This document shows positions 46,780-54,755 of a DNA stretch of 64,000 nucleotides, one piece after another. Each line of letters opens with the position of its first letter. Within the stretch, counting starts at the first letter, position 1. The notes below the pieces were generated by a model, which was given only the letters and a program-made list of their open reading frames with translations, made no database searches and was not told the DNA's origin. The DNA is from Candidatus Poribacteria bacterium (GTDB lineage: Bacteria; Poribacteria; WGA-4E; GCA-2687025), in contig BPJZ01000010.1 of the NCBI GenBank assembly GCA_026004875.1, positions 62,001 through 126,000 on the forward strand. The letters are read 5' to 3'. A program made the translations under genes and the position numbers.

Positions 46780-48444
46780 ATGAGCAACACTTCTTTTGTC
46801 CCGCGCTATTTGCTCCCGTTTGACACTGCAACCTTAGAACGAATCGTCACGGATTACGTGGTGGTCGGCAGCGGTAACGCCGGACTTCGCGCGGCCATCG
46901 AGTTGGCCGAAGGGGGCGAGGTGCTGCTGATCTCCAAGGAGGACCCCAACGAAGGCAGCACGCGGTACGCCCAGGGAGGCATCGCTGTGGCCCTCAGCGA
47001 AGAGGATCGCCCCGAGTACCACGTTCAGGACACCCTTGCGGCTGGGGCCGGTCTCTGCGACCCGGAGGCGGTTCGCTTCATGGTCGAGCAGGGGGTCCGG
47101 CGGGTCCGGGAGCTGCTGGACTGGGGCGCCCAGTTCGATCGGGAAGGAGAGTCCCTGAAGTTTGGAATGGAAGGGGCCCATCGGGTTCGCCGGATCGTCC
47201 ATCGGGGAGACGCAACCGGTGAGGAGACCCAGAACGTCCTGGTCCGGAGGGCGATGGAGGATCCGAACGTTCACGTGCTTCCCCATACGTTTGCGGTGGA
47301 TCTGCTCACCGAGGACGAATCGGGGCGGTGTGTGGGAGTGTTGGTGCAGCGCCCCTCGGGGGAGCTGACGGCGATTCTCGCGCGAGCGACGGTCCTAGCC
47401 GCTGGAGGGTTGGGGCAGCTTTTTGGACACACCTCGAACCCTGCAGTGACGACCGGGGACGGGATGGCGATGGCCTTCCGGGCCGGTGCCGTTCTGGCCG
47501 ACATGGAGTTTGTTCAGTTTCACCCGACTGCGCTCCACCTGCCTGGAGCGCCGCATTTTTTGATTTCCGAGGCCCTTCGAGGCGAAGGGGCCATCCTCCT
47601 GAACGTACGGGGCGAGCGGTTCATGATCGAGTACGACGAGCGGGAGGAGCTGGCTCCGCGCGATGTGGTCAGCCGGGCGATTCTTGCCGAACTGGAGCGC
47701 ACTCAATCGCCGGTCGTCTATCTGGACATCACCCATCGCTCTCGCGCCTTTCTGGAACACCGGTTTCCAACGATCCTTAAAAAGATGCAGGAGTACGGCC
47801 TGGAGATCTGGCGGGACACCATTCCGGTGGCGCCGGTGGCCCACTTCATGATGGGAGGCGTCTGGACCGGAGTCGACGCTCGAACCACTCTGCCGGGGCT
47901 GTACGCCTGCGGCGAGGTGGCCTGCACTGGAGTTCACGGCGCCAATCGTCTAGCCAGTAACTCACTGTTGGAAGGACTGGTCTTTGGCGCGGCGGCGGCA
48001 CAGAGCGCCCTTGCCGACAGCGCCACAATCTCGCGGGCACAGCTTGAACGGATGCGGATAGTCGTTCCGCCAGAACCGGTTGAGCAGACGAACGCCCCCC
48101 GACAGCTCCGGGAACGACTTGCCGAGCTGATGTGGAGCTTGGTCGGGATCGTTCGCAGCGAGGAGGGCCTGACCAAAGCGCTGGAGGAGATTCAGGCGAT
48201 GCCGCCTCTAGGCACGCCGGATCGGGCCGGATGGGAGTACGCCAACCTCCGGCTGTTGGGAGAGCTGATCGCTCGAGCGGCGCTCGCGCGGACAGAAAGC
48301 CGCGGGGCCCACTTTCGGGCCGACTACCCAGAGCCCGACGATCGTCGTTGGCGGCGGCGGATTCTGCTGCGCCGCTCCCCGGAGGGGAGAATCCTCTTAG
48401 AACTAACGCCTTTGTTAGAGGAGAACGATGCGGATCGCCTGTAG
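46780..48444 (+). CDS. nadB: L-aspartate oxidase
   Basis: The protein has 554 aa, close to the usual 510-550. The FAD-binding Rossmann motif is DYVVVGSGNAGLRAAIELA (about residues 24-43). Family motifs follow: GSTRYAQGGIAVAL, HRVRRIVHRGDATG, DMEFVQFHPTALH, VAHFMMGGVWTG and CTGVHGANRLASNSLLEGLVFG. The C-terminal helical domain runs from about 430. NadB oxidises L-aspartate to iminoaspartate, the first step of de novo NAD synthesis, in the cytoplasm. NadA and NadC are not in the window. The last 17 bases overlap the start of a sugar isomerase gene, implying cotranscription. Confidence 0.95.
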   Translation: MSNTSFVPRYLLPFDTATLERIVTDYVVVGSGNAGLRAAIELAEGGEVLLISKEDPNEGSTRYAQGGIAVALSEEDRPEYHVQDTLAAGAGLCDPEAVRFMVEQGVRRVRELLDWGAQFDREGESLKFGMEGAHRVRRIVHRGDATGEETQNVLVRRAMEDPNVHVLPHTFAVDLLTEDESGRCVGVLVQRPSGELTAILARATVLAAGGLGQLFGHTSNPAVTTGDGMAMAFRAGAVLADMEFVQFHPTALHLPGAPHFLISEALRGEGAILLNVRGERFMIEYDEREELAPRDVVSRAILAELERTQSPVVYLDITHRSRAFLEHRFPTILKKMQEYGLEIWRDTIPVAPVAHFMMGGVWTGVDARTTLPGLYACGEVACTGVHGANRLASNSLLEGLVFGAAAAQSALADSATISRAQLERMRIVVPPEPVEQTNAPRQLRERLAELMWSLVGIVRSEEGLTKALEEIQAMPPLGTPDRAGWEYANLRLLGELIARAALARTESRGAHFRADYPEPDDRRWRRRILLRRSPEGRILLELTPLLEENDADRL

Positions 48445-49219
48445 CTCGCTTGCGTTTAGTCAACGACCCTTCGAGGACGCCTGCCACCGGATCGCACGAC
48501 TGGGCTTCCGCTACGTAGACGTTGCGGTGATGCAGGGCTGGGCCCACTTTGACGCCAGCGACCTGGTCGAGCGGTTCGATGAGGAGCTGGAGCGAGCCCA
48601 GAAGGCCCTAGAGCGGGCCGGCTTGACCCCCGTTGCCCTAAACGCCAGCGCGGGAACCAGCGAAGTGGGCCCGGAGTCGGAGCGGTTTGCCGCCATCTGC
48701 CGTTTTGCGCGCGCGCTTCGGGCGCCGGTGATCTGCTACGTCGCCCCTCTGGCCGTCGTCGGCATGGAACGGGCCGTCCGGCGCTACGAACGGCTACGGG
48801 ACATCGCCCAAGAGCACGGCGTCCTGCTGGCCGTCGAAGCCCACGCCCGCACTATGCTGGAGATCCCCGAACTGGCCGTGGAGTTCTGCGAACGCCTCGA
48901 ATCGGTCTACCTGACGCTGGATCCCTCCCACATGTACGCCGGAGAGAATCAGGGCGCCCCCTATGAGATCCTCTTCCCCTACGTCCGGCATACCCACTGG
49001 CGGGACGCCGGAACGGACTGGTCCCAAGCCCAGGTCAACGTCGGCGAAGGAGTGGTAGACTTTGAATACGCTCTGCGGGGGCTCCGGGCCGCCGGATACG
49101 AAGGGGCTTACAGCGTCGAGTACATCGACACCTTTCCCAACGGCGGCGTTCAGAACATCCAGGCGATGAAGACCCTCCTGGAAGAGCTGCTGGTTGAGAT
49201 CGCTCAGGAGGAGTTCTGA
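48428..49219 (+). CDS. Sugar phosphate isomerase/epimerase, TIM barrel
   Basis: The protein has 263 aa. The ATG at 48428 lies inside the nadB 3' end and is preceded by GAGGAG, so translation is coupled to nadB. Barrel motifs: LGFRYVDVAVMQGW, VICYVAPLAV, VLLAVEAHARTMLE, YLTLDPSHMYAGENQG, VRHTHWRDAG, GYEGAYSVEYIDT. The Glu, Asp-His, His and Glu positions match the metal ligands of the AP-endonuclease-2 fold. The substrate is unknown. The gene converges with the FMN reductase and overlaps it by 16 bases. Confidence 0.86.
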   Translation: MRIACSSLAFSQRPFEDACHRIARLGFRYVDVAVMQGWAHFDASDLVERFDEELERAQKALERAGLTPVALNASAGTSEVGPESERFAAICRFARALRAPVICYVAPLAVVGMERAVRRYERLRDIAQEHGVLLAVEAHARTMLEIPELAVEFCERLESVYLTLDPSHMYAGENQGAPYEILFPYVRHTHWRDAGTDWSQAQVNVGEGVVDFEYALRGLRAAGYEGAYSVEYIDTFPNGGVQNIQAMKTLLEELLVEIAQEEF

Positions 49220-49749
49220 AGCCCCCGCGCCGCCCGAATCGTAGTCCGAACCAGCTCTTCGATCCGCTCAAGAATCTCCGGCGACTCGATGAACATTGTC
49301 GCCGTTCGGTCGTCTCCAAAGTCGCCGCCCGTCGCGTAGACAAACCGGGGGACCACCCAGCAGCGGAAGTCTAACATCAGGCTGTTGGCCAAGCTCATCA
49401 CCGACATATAGCTGGACCGTCCGCCGGCCGCACAGAGAAAGCCGACCACCTTCTCCCGCCAAGCCCGTCCCGTCAGCTCGATCAAGTTCTTCGCGGCGGC
49501 GTTTACGTCGTAGTTGTAGATCGGAAGGGCTAACAGAAGCGCATCGGAGCTCTCCACGATCCGGCGCAACGCCTGAACCTCCGGTCGATCGCCGCTGTCG
49601 TGGCCGTTGCAGAGCGGCAACGGATGCTCCCGTAGGTCTAGGAGGGTAGGTTCTATTCCCTGTTCCTTGGCAAACCGAGCGGCGGCCTGAGCCATCACCG
49701 CCGACCGGCTGAAGGGATGAAGCGAACAGCTGATAATCGTCAACCGCAT
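49204..49749 (-). CDS. NADPH-dependent FMN reductase / flavodoxin-fold protein
   Basis: The protein has 181 aa. Flavodoxin-like fold: an N-terminal phosphate loop in IISCSLHPFSRSAVMA, SDALLLALPIYNYDVNAAAKNLIE (the isoalloxazine-side PxYNxxxxxxLKN-type motif), then EKVVGFLCAAGGRSSYM. These match the NADPH-dependent FMN reductase family (PF03358), which reduces flavin, quinone or azo substrates in the cytoplasm. It is last in a three-gene minus-strand run (enolase superfamily, PEP-hydrolase family, this gene) with gaps of 23 and 14 bases. The 3' end overlaps the convergent sugar isomerase by 16 bases. Confidence 0.85.
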   Translation of the reverse strand: MRLTIISCSLHPFSRSAVMAQAAARFAKEQGIEPTLLDLREHPLPLCNGHDSGDRPEVQALRRIVESSDALLLALPIYNYDVNAAAKNLIELTGRAWREKVVGFLCAAGGRSSYMSVMSLANSLMLDFRCWVVPRFVYATGGDFGDDRTATMFIESPEILERIEELVRTTIRAARGLQNSS

Positions 49750-49763
49750 CGCTCGTTGAGGCC

Positions 49764-50594
49764 TTAGGAGAAACGCATCGCCTTGAATCGCCGCACCTGT
49801 TCGGTGATCGCCCGTTCGGTGGGCAACCGCTCGATCGAGGAGGCGCCAAAGAACCCGACCACTCCTTGAGTATGATCCAAGATGTACTGAGCGTCCTCCG
49901 GCTCGGCGATCGGTCCGCCGTGGCAGATGACCAGCACATCCTGGCGCACCTCCTTGGCGGCGTCGTGGATCGCCTGTACCCGTTGGGCGGCCTCGTCCAG
50001 GGTCATCGCCGTCTTAGCTCCAATCGTCCCCTTGGTGGTCAACCCCATGTGGGCGACCAGGATATCGGCCCCGGCCTCGGCCATCTTCCGCGCCTCTTCC
50101 TCGTTAAAAACATACGGAGCAGTGAGCAGGTCCAGCTCGTGGGCCTTGCGGATCATCTCGACTTCTAGGTCGTAGCCCATGCCGGTCTCCTCCAGGTTCA
50201 CCCGGAACAGACCGTCAATGATCCCAACCGTCGGAAAGTTCTGAACGCCGGAGAACCCCAGCGCGATCAGCTCCCGAAGGAACACGTCCATGATCCGGAA
50301 CGGATCGGTTCCGCAGACGCCGGCCAGAACCGGCGTCCGTTGGACCACCGGAAGCACCTCGCGAGACATCTCAACGACAATCTGGTTGGCATCGCCGTAC
50401 GGCATCAGTCCCGAAAGAGAGCCTCGACCTGCCATCCGGTACCGACCGGAGTTGTAGATGATAATCAGGTCAATTCCGCCGGCTTCAGCACACTTAGCGG
50501 AGATACCGGTTCCGGCGCCGCCACCGACGATCGGCCTCCCCTCCGCCACCTGACGGCGCAGGCGATCGAGAATCTCCTGCCGTGGAATTCGCAT
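49764..50594 (-). CDS. Phosphoenolpyruvate hydrolase family TIM-barrel protein
   Basis: The protein has 276 aa. AGGAGG is just upstream of the ATG. Motifs: [99 protein letters not shown]. These are typical of PF09370, earlier called TIM-barrel signal transduction protein and now PEP hydrolase-like. It is related to the PEP mutase/isocitrate lyase barrels. It often accompanies Tm-1-like ATP-binding proteins, which are absent here. It lies between an enolase-superfamily gene and a flavin reductase, with short gaps on either side. Confidence 0.85.
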   Translation of the reverse strand: MRIPRQEILDRLRRQVAEGRPIVGGGAGTGISAKCAEAGGIDLIIIYNSGRYRMAGRGSLSGLMPYGDANQIVVEMSREVLPVVQRTPVLAGVCGTDPFRIMDVFLRELIALGFSGVQNFPTVGIIDGLFRVNLEETGMGYDLEVEMIRKAHELDLLTAPYVFNEEEARKMAEAGADILVAHMGLTTKGTIGAKTAMTLDEAAQRVQAIHDAAKEVRQDVLVICHGGPIAEPEDAQYILDHTQGVVGFFGASSIERLPTERAITEQVRRFKAMRFS

Positions 50595-50617
50595 CGACTC
50601 CTTCCTCCTCTCCGCAC

Positions 50618-51794
50618 TTATCCTCGCCGGGGTACAGTGTACCGGGCGACGAACTCTTCGTTGACCGTGACGCCTAGCCCTGGGCGGTCCGGAATGAGAA
50701 TCGCCCCCTTCTCAATCGCGACCGGCTCCTGACCCAACTCATGGAGCATCGGATTGGCCCCCAGCGAGTACTCCAAGATAAAGACGCTTGGACAGGCTGC
50801 GGCCAGTTGCAGCCCAGCCGCGAACAACAACGCCCCGCCCCAAAGGTGGGGGGCCACCTGAAGTTGGTAGGCGGCGGCCAACGCGACGATCCGCATTCCT
50901 TCGGTAATGCCCCCGCAGATGGCCAAGTCCGGCTGCAAAATATCTACCGCCCGAAGCTCGATTAAGTCGCGGAAATCAAAGCGAGTGAACTCGCTTTCGC
51001 CGGCGGCGATCGGGATGTCGGTAGCCGCTCGCACCTCGGCCAGTCCACGCTTGTCGTCTGGACTGACCGGCTCCTCGTACCAAGCCAAGTGGGCTTCGGC
51101 GACGCCTCGACAAAAGCGCTTCGCCTCCGCGACGCTGTGGGTGCCGTGGGCGTCCACCATCAGGGCGATCGAAGGACCGAGCGCCTCCCGGGCGGCGAGA
51201 ACCCGTCGAATCGAAGCCTCCACCGTCCCGTCGGCGATTCCGACCCGCATCTTCACTGCGTCGAACCCGCCCCGATCTATATAGGAAAGCAACTGCTCGC
51301 CGATCCTCTCCGCCGGCGCCCAGCCGCCTGAAGCGTACGCCCGGAGGCGGTCCCGGCAGCGGCCCCCCCAGCAGTCGCCAAACCGGAACCCCGAGGGACT
51401 TGCCCAGCAAGTCCCAAAGCGCCATGTCCACCCCGCTGATCGCAGAGATGGTCAGCCCCCGACGGCCCAACGCCGGAAATCCCCGACCGGCTCGGAGCGC
51501 GTAGTGCGCCCGAGTGCCGTTGTACATGACCTCCCAGAGCCGGGAGACGTCACGCGCGTCTTGACCGACCAGCAGCGGCGCCAGCTCCTCTTCGACCACC
51601 GCCACCAGCGAAGCGTTGACGCTGGCGCTGCCGACGGCCGCCTTGGCCTCGCCGTACCCGACCAACCCGTCTTCGGTCTCCACTCGAACCAGCGTCGTGT
51701 CAAACGAGGTCATCCGGCCGTAGTCGCTGACGTGTTGCTGCTCCGGAGGAATCGGCACGTGAAGCCAACACGCCCGAACGGAACGAATTCGCAT
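50618..51794 (-). CDS. Mandelate racemase/muconate lactonizing enzyme family protein (one frameshift)
   Basis: Two frames together make one enolase-superfamily protein of 391 aa. The first (ATG 51794) has the capping domain [21 protein letters not shown] and [29 protein letters not shown]. The second carries the barrel: DAVKMRVG (KxR-type lysine), [15 protein letters not shown] (Asp ligand), [55 protein letters not shown] (the usual histidine). Deleting one C of the seven at 51363-51369 joins them as [18 protein letters not shown]. Likely a sugar-acid dehydratase; the substrate is unassigned. First gene of an operon with the PEP-hydrolase-family protein and the flavin reductase. Confidence 0.87.
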
Positions 51795-51888
51795 GGGCCC
51801 TCTCTTCTCTTCCCTCTGGTCCTCGTCAGTGCCCTATCCTACGCAGCCCCCGTCTCCTGGCGCAAGGGCGCCGGCAGGATCCCAGAGG

Positions 51889-51917
51889 TTCACAAATCCG
51901 ACCGGATCGAGTATTCT
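51889..51917 (+). promoter_or_regulatory. Promoter for the DUF2007-like gene
   Basis: TTCACA at 51889-51894, 17-base spacer, TATTCT at 51912-51917. This supports the ATG at 51972 rather than any earlier in-frame codon. Confidence 0.5.
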
Positions 51918-51971
51918 CCAGACGAACTGCAAGTACGATGGCAACCAAAACGCAGGGTCAAGGCAAAGACC

Positions 51972-52694
51972 ATGTGGAAACCGGACCCGGCCCGAGATAT
52001 CTTCAACGCAACGGGCGGATGGACAATCGTCCACCGGACTTCGGACGACTGGGAGGTCAGCCTGATTCGGGCCGCCTTGGGGCGCGCCGAGATCCCCCAC
52101 AAGGTGGACACCCCCAGAGAGGACCGCAATCCGCACCTGTTCGCCGTCGGCGTGCCGGTGGAGTTCGAAGAAGAGGCCTTGGACGTGATCATGCAGGTGG
52201 TCGAGATTCTCAACGCGGAGCGCCTGGATCCGAAGGAAGCAGATCAACCGGAGCGCTCCGAAGCGGCCCCCGAGGCGCCCGTTCGGGCTGCCGCGACCGA
52301 CGTGCCGATCCGTGTGATCGCCGCCAAAGAGGGGCTCGGGGAGCTGGTCCATATCGAGGGCCACGGCTACGAAATCCGCGTAGGGCCGGAGCCCTATTAC
52401 GTCGTCCCGGAGGACCGGTGGGAGGAGTTCACCGACTTTAGCGCCCAGCGGCAGGAGTTTGCCATCCTCCTGGAGAAGGAATACGAGCGGCTGTACCGTT
52501 GGCTCCGCGCACAGCGCCGCTTTGGCGACTTCCTCCGACTGGTGGAGAGCACCTATCGGGGGACGCCGGAGGAGGACTCGCCGGAGGACTTCCTCCGCGC
52601 CGCTGGATGGATGCTCGCGGTGATCCTGGGGCTGGCAGCGGTGATCGGCCTCTTCCGCTGGATCGAAGCGCTGACCACCGGGCTGCCCGACTGA
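51972..52694 (+). CDS. DUF2007-like protein with a C-terminal membrane anchor
   Basis: The protein has 240 aa. The frame stays open far upstream (to 51504), but the earlier part is antisense to the enolase-superfamily gene, and the promoter at 51889-51917 points to ATG 51972. The N-terminal 75 residues (WTIVHRTSDDWEVSLIRAALGRAEIPHKV ... FAVGVPVEFEEEALDVI, in two stretches) resemble DUF2007, a small alpha/beta putative signal-transducing domain. A central acidic and Pro/Ala region is followed by VVPEDRWEEFTDFSAQRQEF. A single membrane segment (MLAVILGLAAVIGLFRWIEAL) ends the protein, leaving only about 8 residues beyond it. The function is unknown. The next gene begins 7 bases later. Confidence 0.65.
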   Translation: MWKPDPARDIFNATGGWTIVHRTSDDWEVSLIRAALGRAEIPHKVDTPREDRNPHLFAVGVPVEFEEEALDVIMQVVEILNAERLDPKEADQPERSEAAPEAPVRAAATDVPIRVIAAKEGLGELVHIEGHGYEIRVGPEPYYVVPEDRWEEFTDFSAQRQEFAILLEKEYERLYRWLRAQRRFGDFLRLVESTYRGTPEEDSPEDFLRAAGWMLAVILGLAAVIGLFRWIEALTTGLPD

Positions 52695-52701
52695 CCTCCC
52701 G

Positions 52702-53403
52702 ATGACGCTTCCTCTGCACCGCATCGCGATGTTGTTCGCCAAGGAGCCAAGAGGGGAGTTCGTCAAGACGCGGCTGGCCTCGGCCTTCTCCCCTCAGGAG
52801 CGCTGGGCGCTCTATACCGCCATGCTTGCCGACCTCCTGGACGAACTGCGGAGCCTCCCCCAAGTCCGTCGGATCGTCTTCTACGCCCCGGAGCACCCTC
52901 CTCAGCAGCTGCTCCAGCTCGCTCAAGGGATCGAGCTCTGTCCCCAAGAGGGGATCGACCTGGGGGAACGCATGGCCTCCGCCTTCCGACTCGCACTGGA
53001 ACAGGGTCCAGAGCCCAAAGGGGCCGTTTTGATCGGCTCGGACGCCCCACTGGTCGACCGGGAGCTGATCGAGGCTGCCTTCCTGGCGCTTCGAAACGCC
53101 GAAGTGGTCCTTGCCCCGGCTGCAGACGGAGGATACGCGCTGATCGGCCTCCGGGAGACCACTAAGCCTGTCCTGGACCGGCTCTTTTCCGGGATCCCCT
53201 GGAGCACCGGAGAGGTTTACGCGCAGACGCTAGATCGGATCGAGGCGGCTGGTCTCCGGATGGCACAACTGCCGCTTCAAGTAGACGTTGATCTGCCCGA
53301 GGACTTGGCCCAGGTGTGGGCGCTCCTCCGAGGACGACGCCTCAGCGGCCAGCGAACGCCAAAACGGCTGGCGGCGCTCCTGGACCGCTGGGGGCGCCCT
53401 TGA
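52702..53403 (+). CDS. TIGR04282 / DUF2064 family glycosyltransferase-like protein
   Basis: The protein has 233 aa. Motifs: AMLFAKEPRGEFVKTRLAS (nucleotide-binding KTRL of GT-A folds), GIDLGERMASAF, VLIGSDAPLVDRELIEAAF, VLAPAADGGYALIGLRE, WSTGEVYAQTLDRI and QVDVDLPEDLAQV. These are diagnostic of DUF2064 / TIGR04282, a group linked to arsenosugar biosynthesis and often paired with a family 2 glycosyltransferase. That pair is seen here: the GT2 gene starts 13 bases downstream. No radical SAM or arsenic gene is present, so the arsenosugar role is uncertain. Confidence 0.87.
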   Translation: MTLPLHRIAMLFAKEPRGEFVKTRLASAFSPQERWALYTAMLADLLDELRSLPQVRRIVFYAPEHPPQQLLQLAQGIELCPQEGIDLGERMASAFRLALEQGPEPKGAVLIGSDAPLVDRELIEAAFLALRNAEVVLAPAADGGYALIGLRETTKPVLDRLFSGIPWSTGEVYAQTLDRIEAAGLRMAQLPLQVDVDLPEDLAQVWALLRGRRLSGQRTPKRLAALLDRWGRP

Positions 53404-53416
53404 TCGGAGAAGACCG

Positions 53417-54172
53417 ATGCCCTCAGGCACTCGACCTCGGTCGCGTCCCGTTGTGGGAGTGATCATCCCCGCCTTGAACGAAGAGGCCTCCATCGGGAAG
53501 GTCCTCGCGGCGATTCCCGAAGGCTGGGTGGATCGGGTGATCGTCGTGGACAACGGCTCGACCGATCGGACGGCGGAGATCGCCCGCTCCTGGGGGGCGA
53601 CCGTTGTTCGGGAGCCCCAGCGCGGCTACGGAAGCGCCTGCTTGGCCGGAATAGCCGCGCTGCCGCCGGAGGTGGAAATCGTCGTCTTTCTGGATGCGGA
53701 CTTCAGCGATGACCCTTCGGAACTCCCTCGGCTTCTGGAGCCGATCCTTCGCGGTGAAGCCGATCTGGTGATCGGCTCGCGCGTCTTGGGAAGACGGGAG
53801 CCGGGGGCGCTCGCCCCCCAGGCCCGATGGGGCAACTGGCTGGCCACCCGTCTGATCCGGCTTCGCTGGGGGGTCTCCTTCACCGACTTGGGGCCGTTCC
53901 GGGCCGTCCGGCGGGAGACCCTGAACCGCCTGCAGATGCAAGATCGCACCTATGGCTGGACAGTGGAGATGCAGGCCAAGGCGGCAGCGCTCCGCGTTCC
54001 CTGCCGGGAGGTGCCGGTGAGCTACCGGCGTCGCATTGGGAAGTCTAAAATTACCGGCACCGTCAAAGGCACCCTTTTGGCCGGCGTGAAAATTTTAGGA
54101 ACAATCGGTTACTATTGGATCAGAGGCATCAGCGCTGTGAAGCGACCATCGGCGGAGGAACCGGAGCGATGA
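53417..54172 (+). CDS. Family 2 glycosyltransferase
   Basis: The protein has 251 aa. I chose the ATG at 53417 because it follows the stop of the previous gene with GGAGA before it; the longer frame (from 53288) overlaps that gene. GT-A fold: VVGVIIPALNEEASIGKVL, VDRVIVVDNGSTDRTAEIA, FLDADFSDDPSELPRLL (DxD) and DLVIGSRVLGRREPGALAP. A C-terminal KITGTVKGTLLAGVKILG follows, as in dolichyl-phosphate-mannose-synthase-like enzymes. No clear membrane helix is present. Its stop overlaps the Hsp20 start (ATGA at 54169-54172). Confidence 0.88.
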   Translation: MPSGTRPRSRPVVGVIIPALNEEASIGKVLAAIPEGWVDRVIVVDNGSTDRTAEIARSWGATVVREPQRGYGSACLAGIAALPPEVEIVVFLDADFSDDPSELPRLLEPILRGEADLVIGSRVLGRREPGALAPQARWGNWLATRLIRLRWGVSFTDLGPFRAVRRETLNRLQMQDRTYGWTVEMQAKAAALRVPCREVPVSYRRRIGKSKITGTVKGTLLAGVKILGTIGYYWIRGISAVKRPSAEEPER

Positions 54173-54717
54173 AGGGGCGACGGGACCCGTTTGCAAACTT
54201 TTGGCAGATTCAGCGTCAGATTGACCAGCTCATCGACTCCTTCTTTGAGGAGGAGCTTCCCGGTGGGTTCGGTTCGGAGGTGACTCCAGAGAGCAGCGTC
54301 TGGCGTCCGCCGGTGGACGTGTACGAGACCGCCGATACGTTTATTATCCTGGTGGAGCTGCCCGGCGTCTTGCCTGAGGAGGACGTCCGGATCGAGCTGA
54401 CCGACCACGTGCTGACCATTCGCGGCACCCGCCGGGACCGTTCTCCCCGGAAGAAGCAGCATTATCATATCGCCGAGATCAATTACGGCCCGTTTGAACG
54501 GATCGTTCGGCTGCCGCGGGTGATCGACCAGGAGGCCACCCCGGAGGCCCACTACGAGAACGGATTCTTAGAGATCGTGATCCCGAAGGAGGTCTCCAGC
54601 CGATCGCGCATCATTCCGATTCAGGTCAAGCCGCGCGAGCGGGAGATCGTCGTCGAGCCGGAGGCGCCGTCGACGGGCCCGTCGCTGCCCAAAGGAGAGG
54701 ATCAGGAGGAGCGCTGA
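54169..54717 (+). CDS. Hsp20/alpha-crystallin family small heat shock protein
   Basis: The protein has 182 aa. The ATG at 54169 overlaps the GT2 stop by 4 bases and has GGAGGAA upstream. The N-terminal arm (about 1-45) leads to the alpha-crystallin domain (about 45-140): WRPPVDVYETADTFIILVELPGV, EEDVRIELTDHVLTIRGTRR, YGPFERIVRLP and ENGFLEIVIPKE. The tail has SRIIPIQVK, an IxI-type contact motif. It is an ATP-independent holdase in the cytoplasm. It lies directly before lon, so holdase and protease are likely induced together. No heat-shock promoter or CIRCE element was found upstream, consistent with read-through from the glycosyltransferase genes. Confidence 0.92.
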   Translation: MKGRRDPFANFWQIQRQIDQLIDSFFEEELPGGFGSEVTPESSVWRPPVDVYETADTFIILVELPGVLPEEDVRIELTDHVLTIRGTRRDRSPRKKQHYHIAEINYGPFERIVRLPRVIDQEATPEAHYENGFLEIVIPKEVSSRSRIIPIQVKPREREIVVEPEAPSTGPSLPKGEDQEER

Positions 54718-54755
54718 TCGACGCCACCCGAAAAAGCAGCGAAAGGGCAGTGTTG

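Noticed and set aside
51504-51971. Upstream extension of the DUF2007-like gene
   Set aside because: The extension is antisense to the enolase-superfamily gene, and a plausible promoter lies inside it, so translation most likely starts at 51972.
52702-54172. Arsenosugar biosynthesis locus
   Set aside because: The TIGR04282 plus GT2 pair fits, but no ArsS-like radical SAM, ArsM or other arsenic gene is present in the window.
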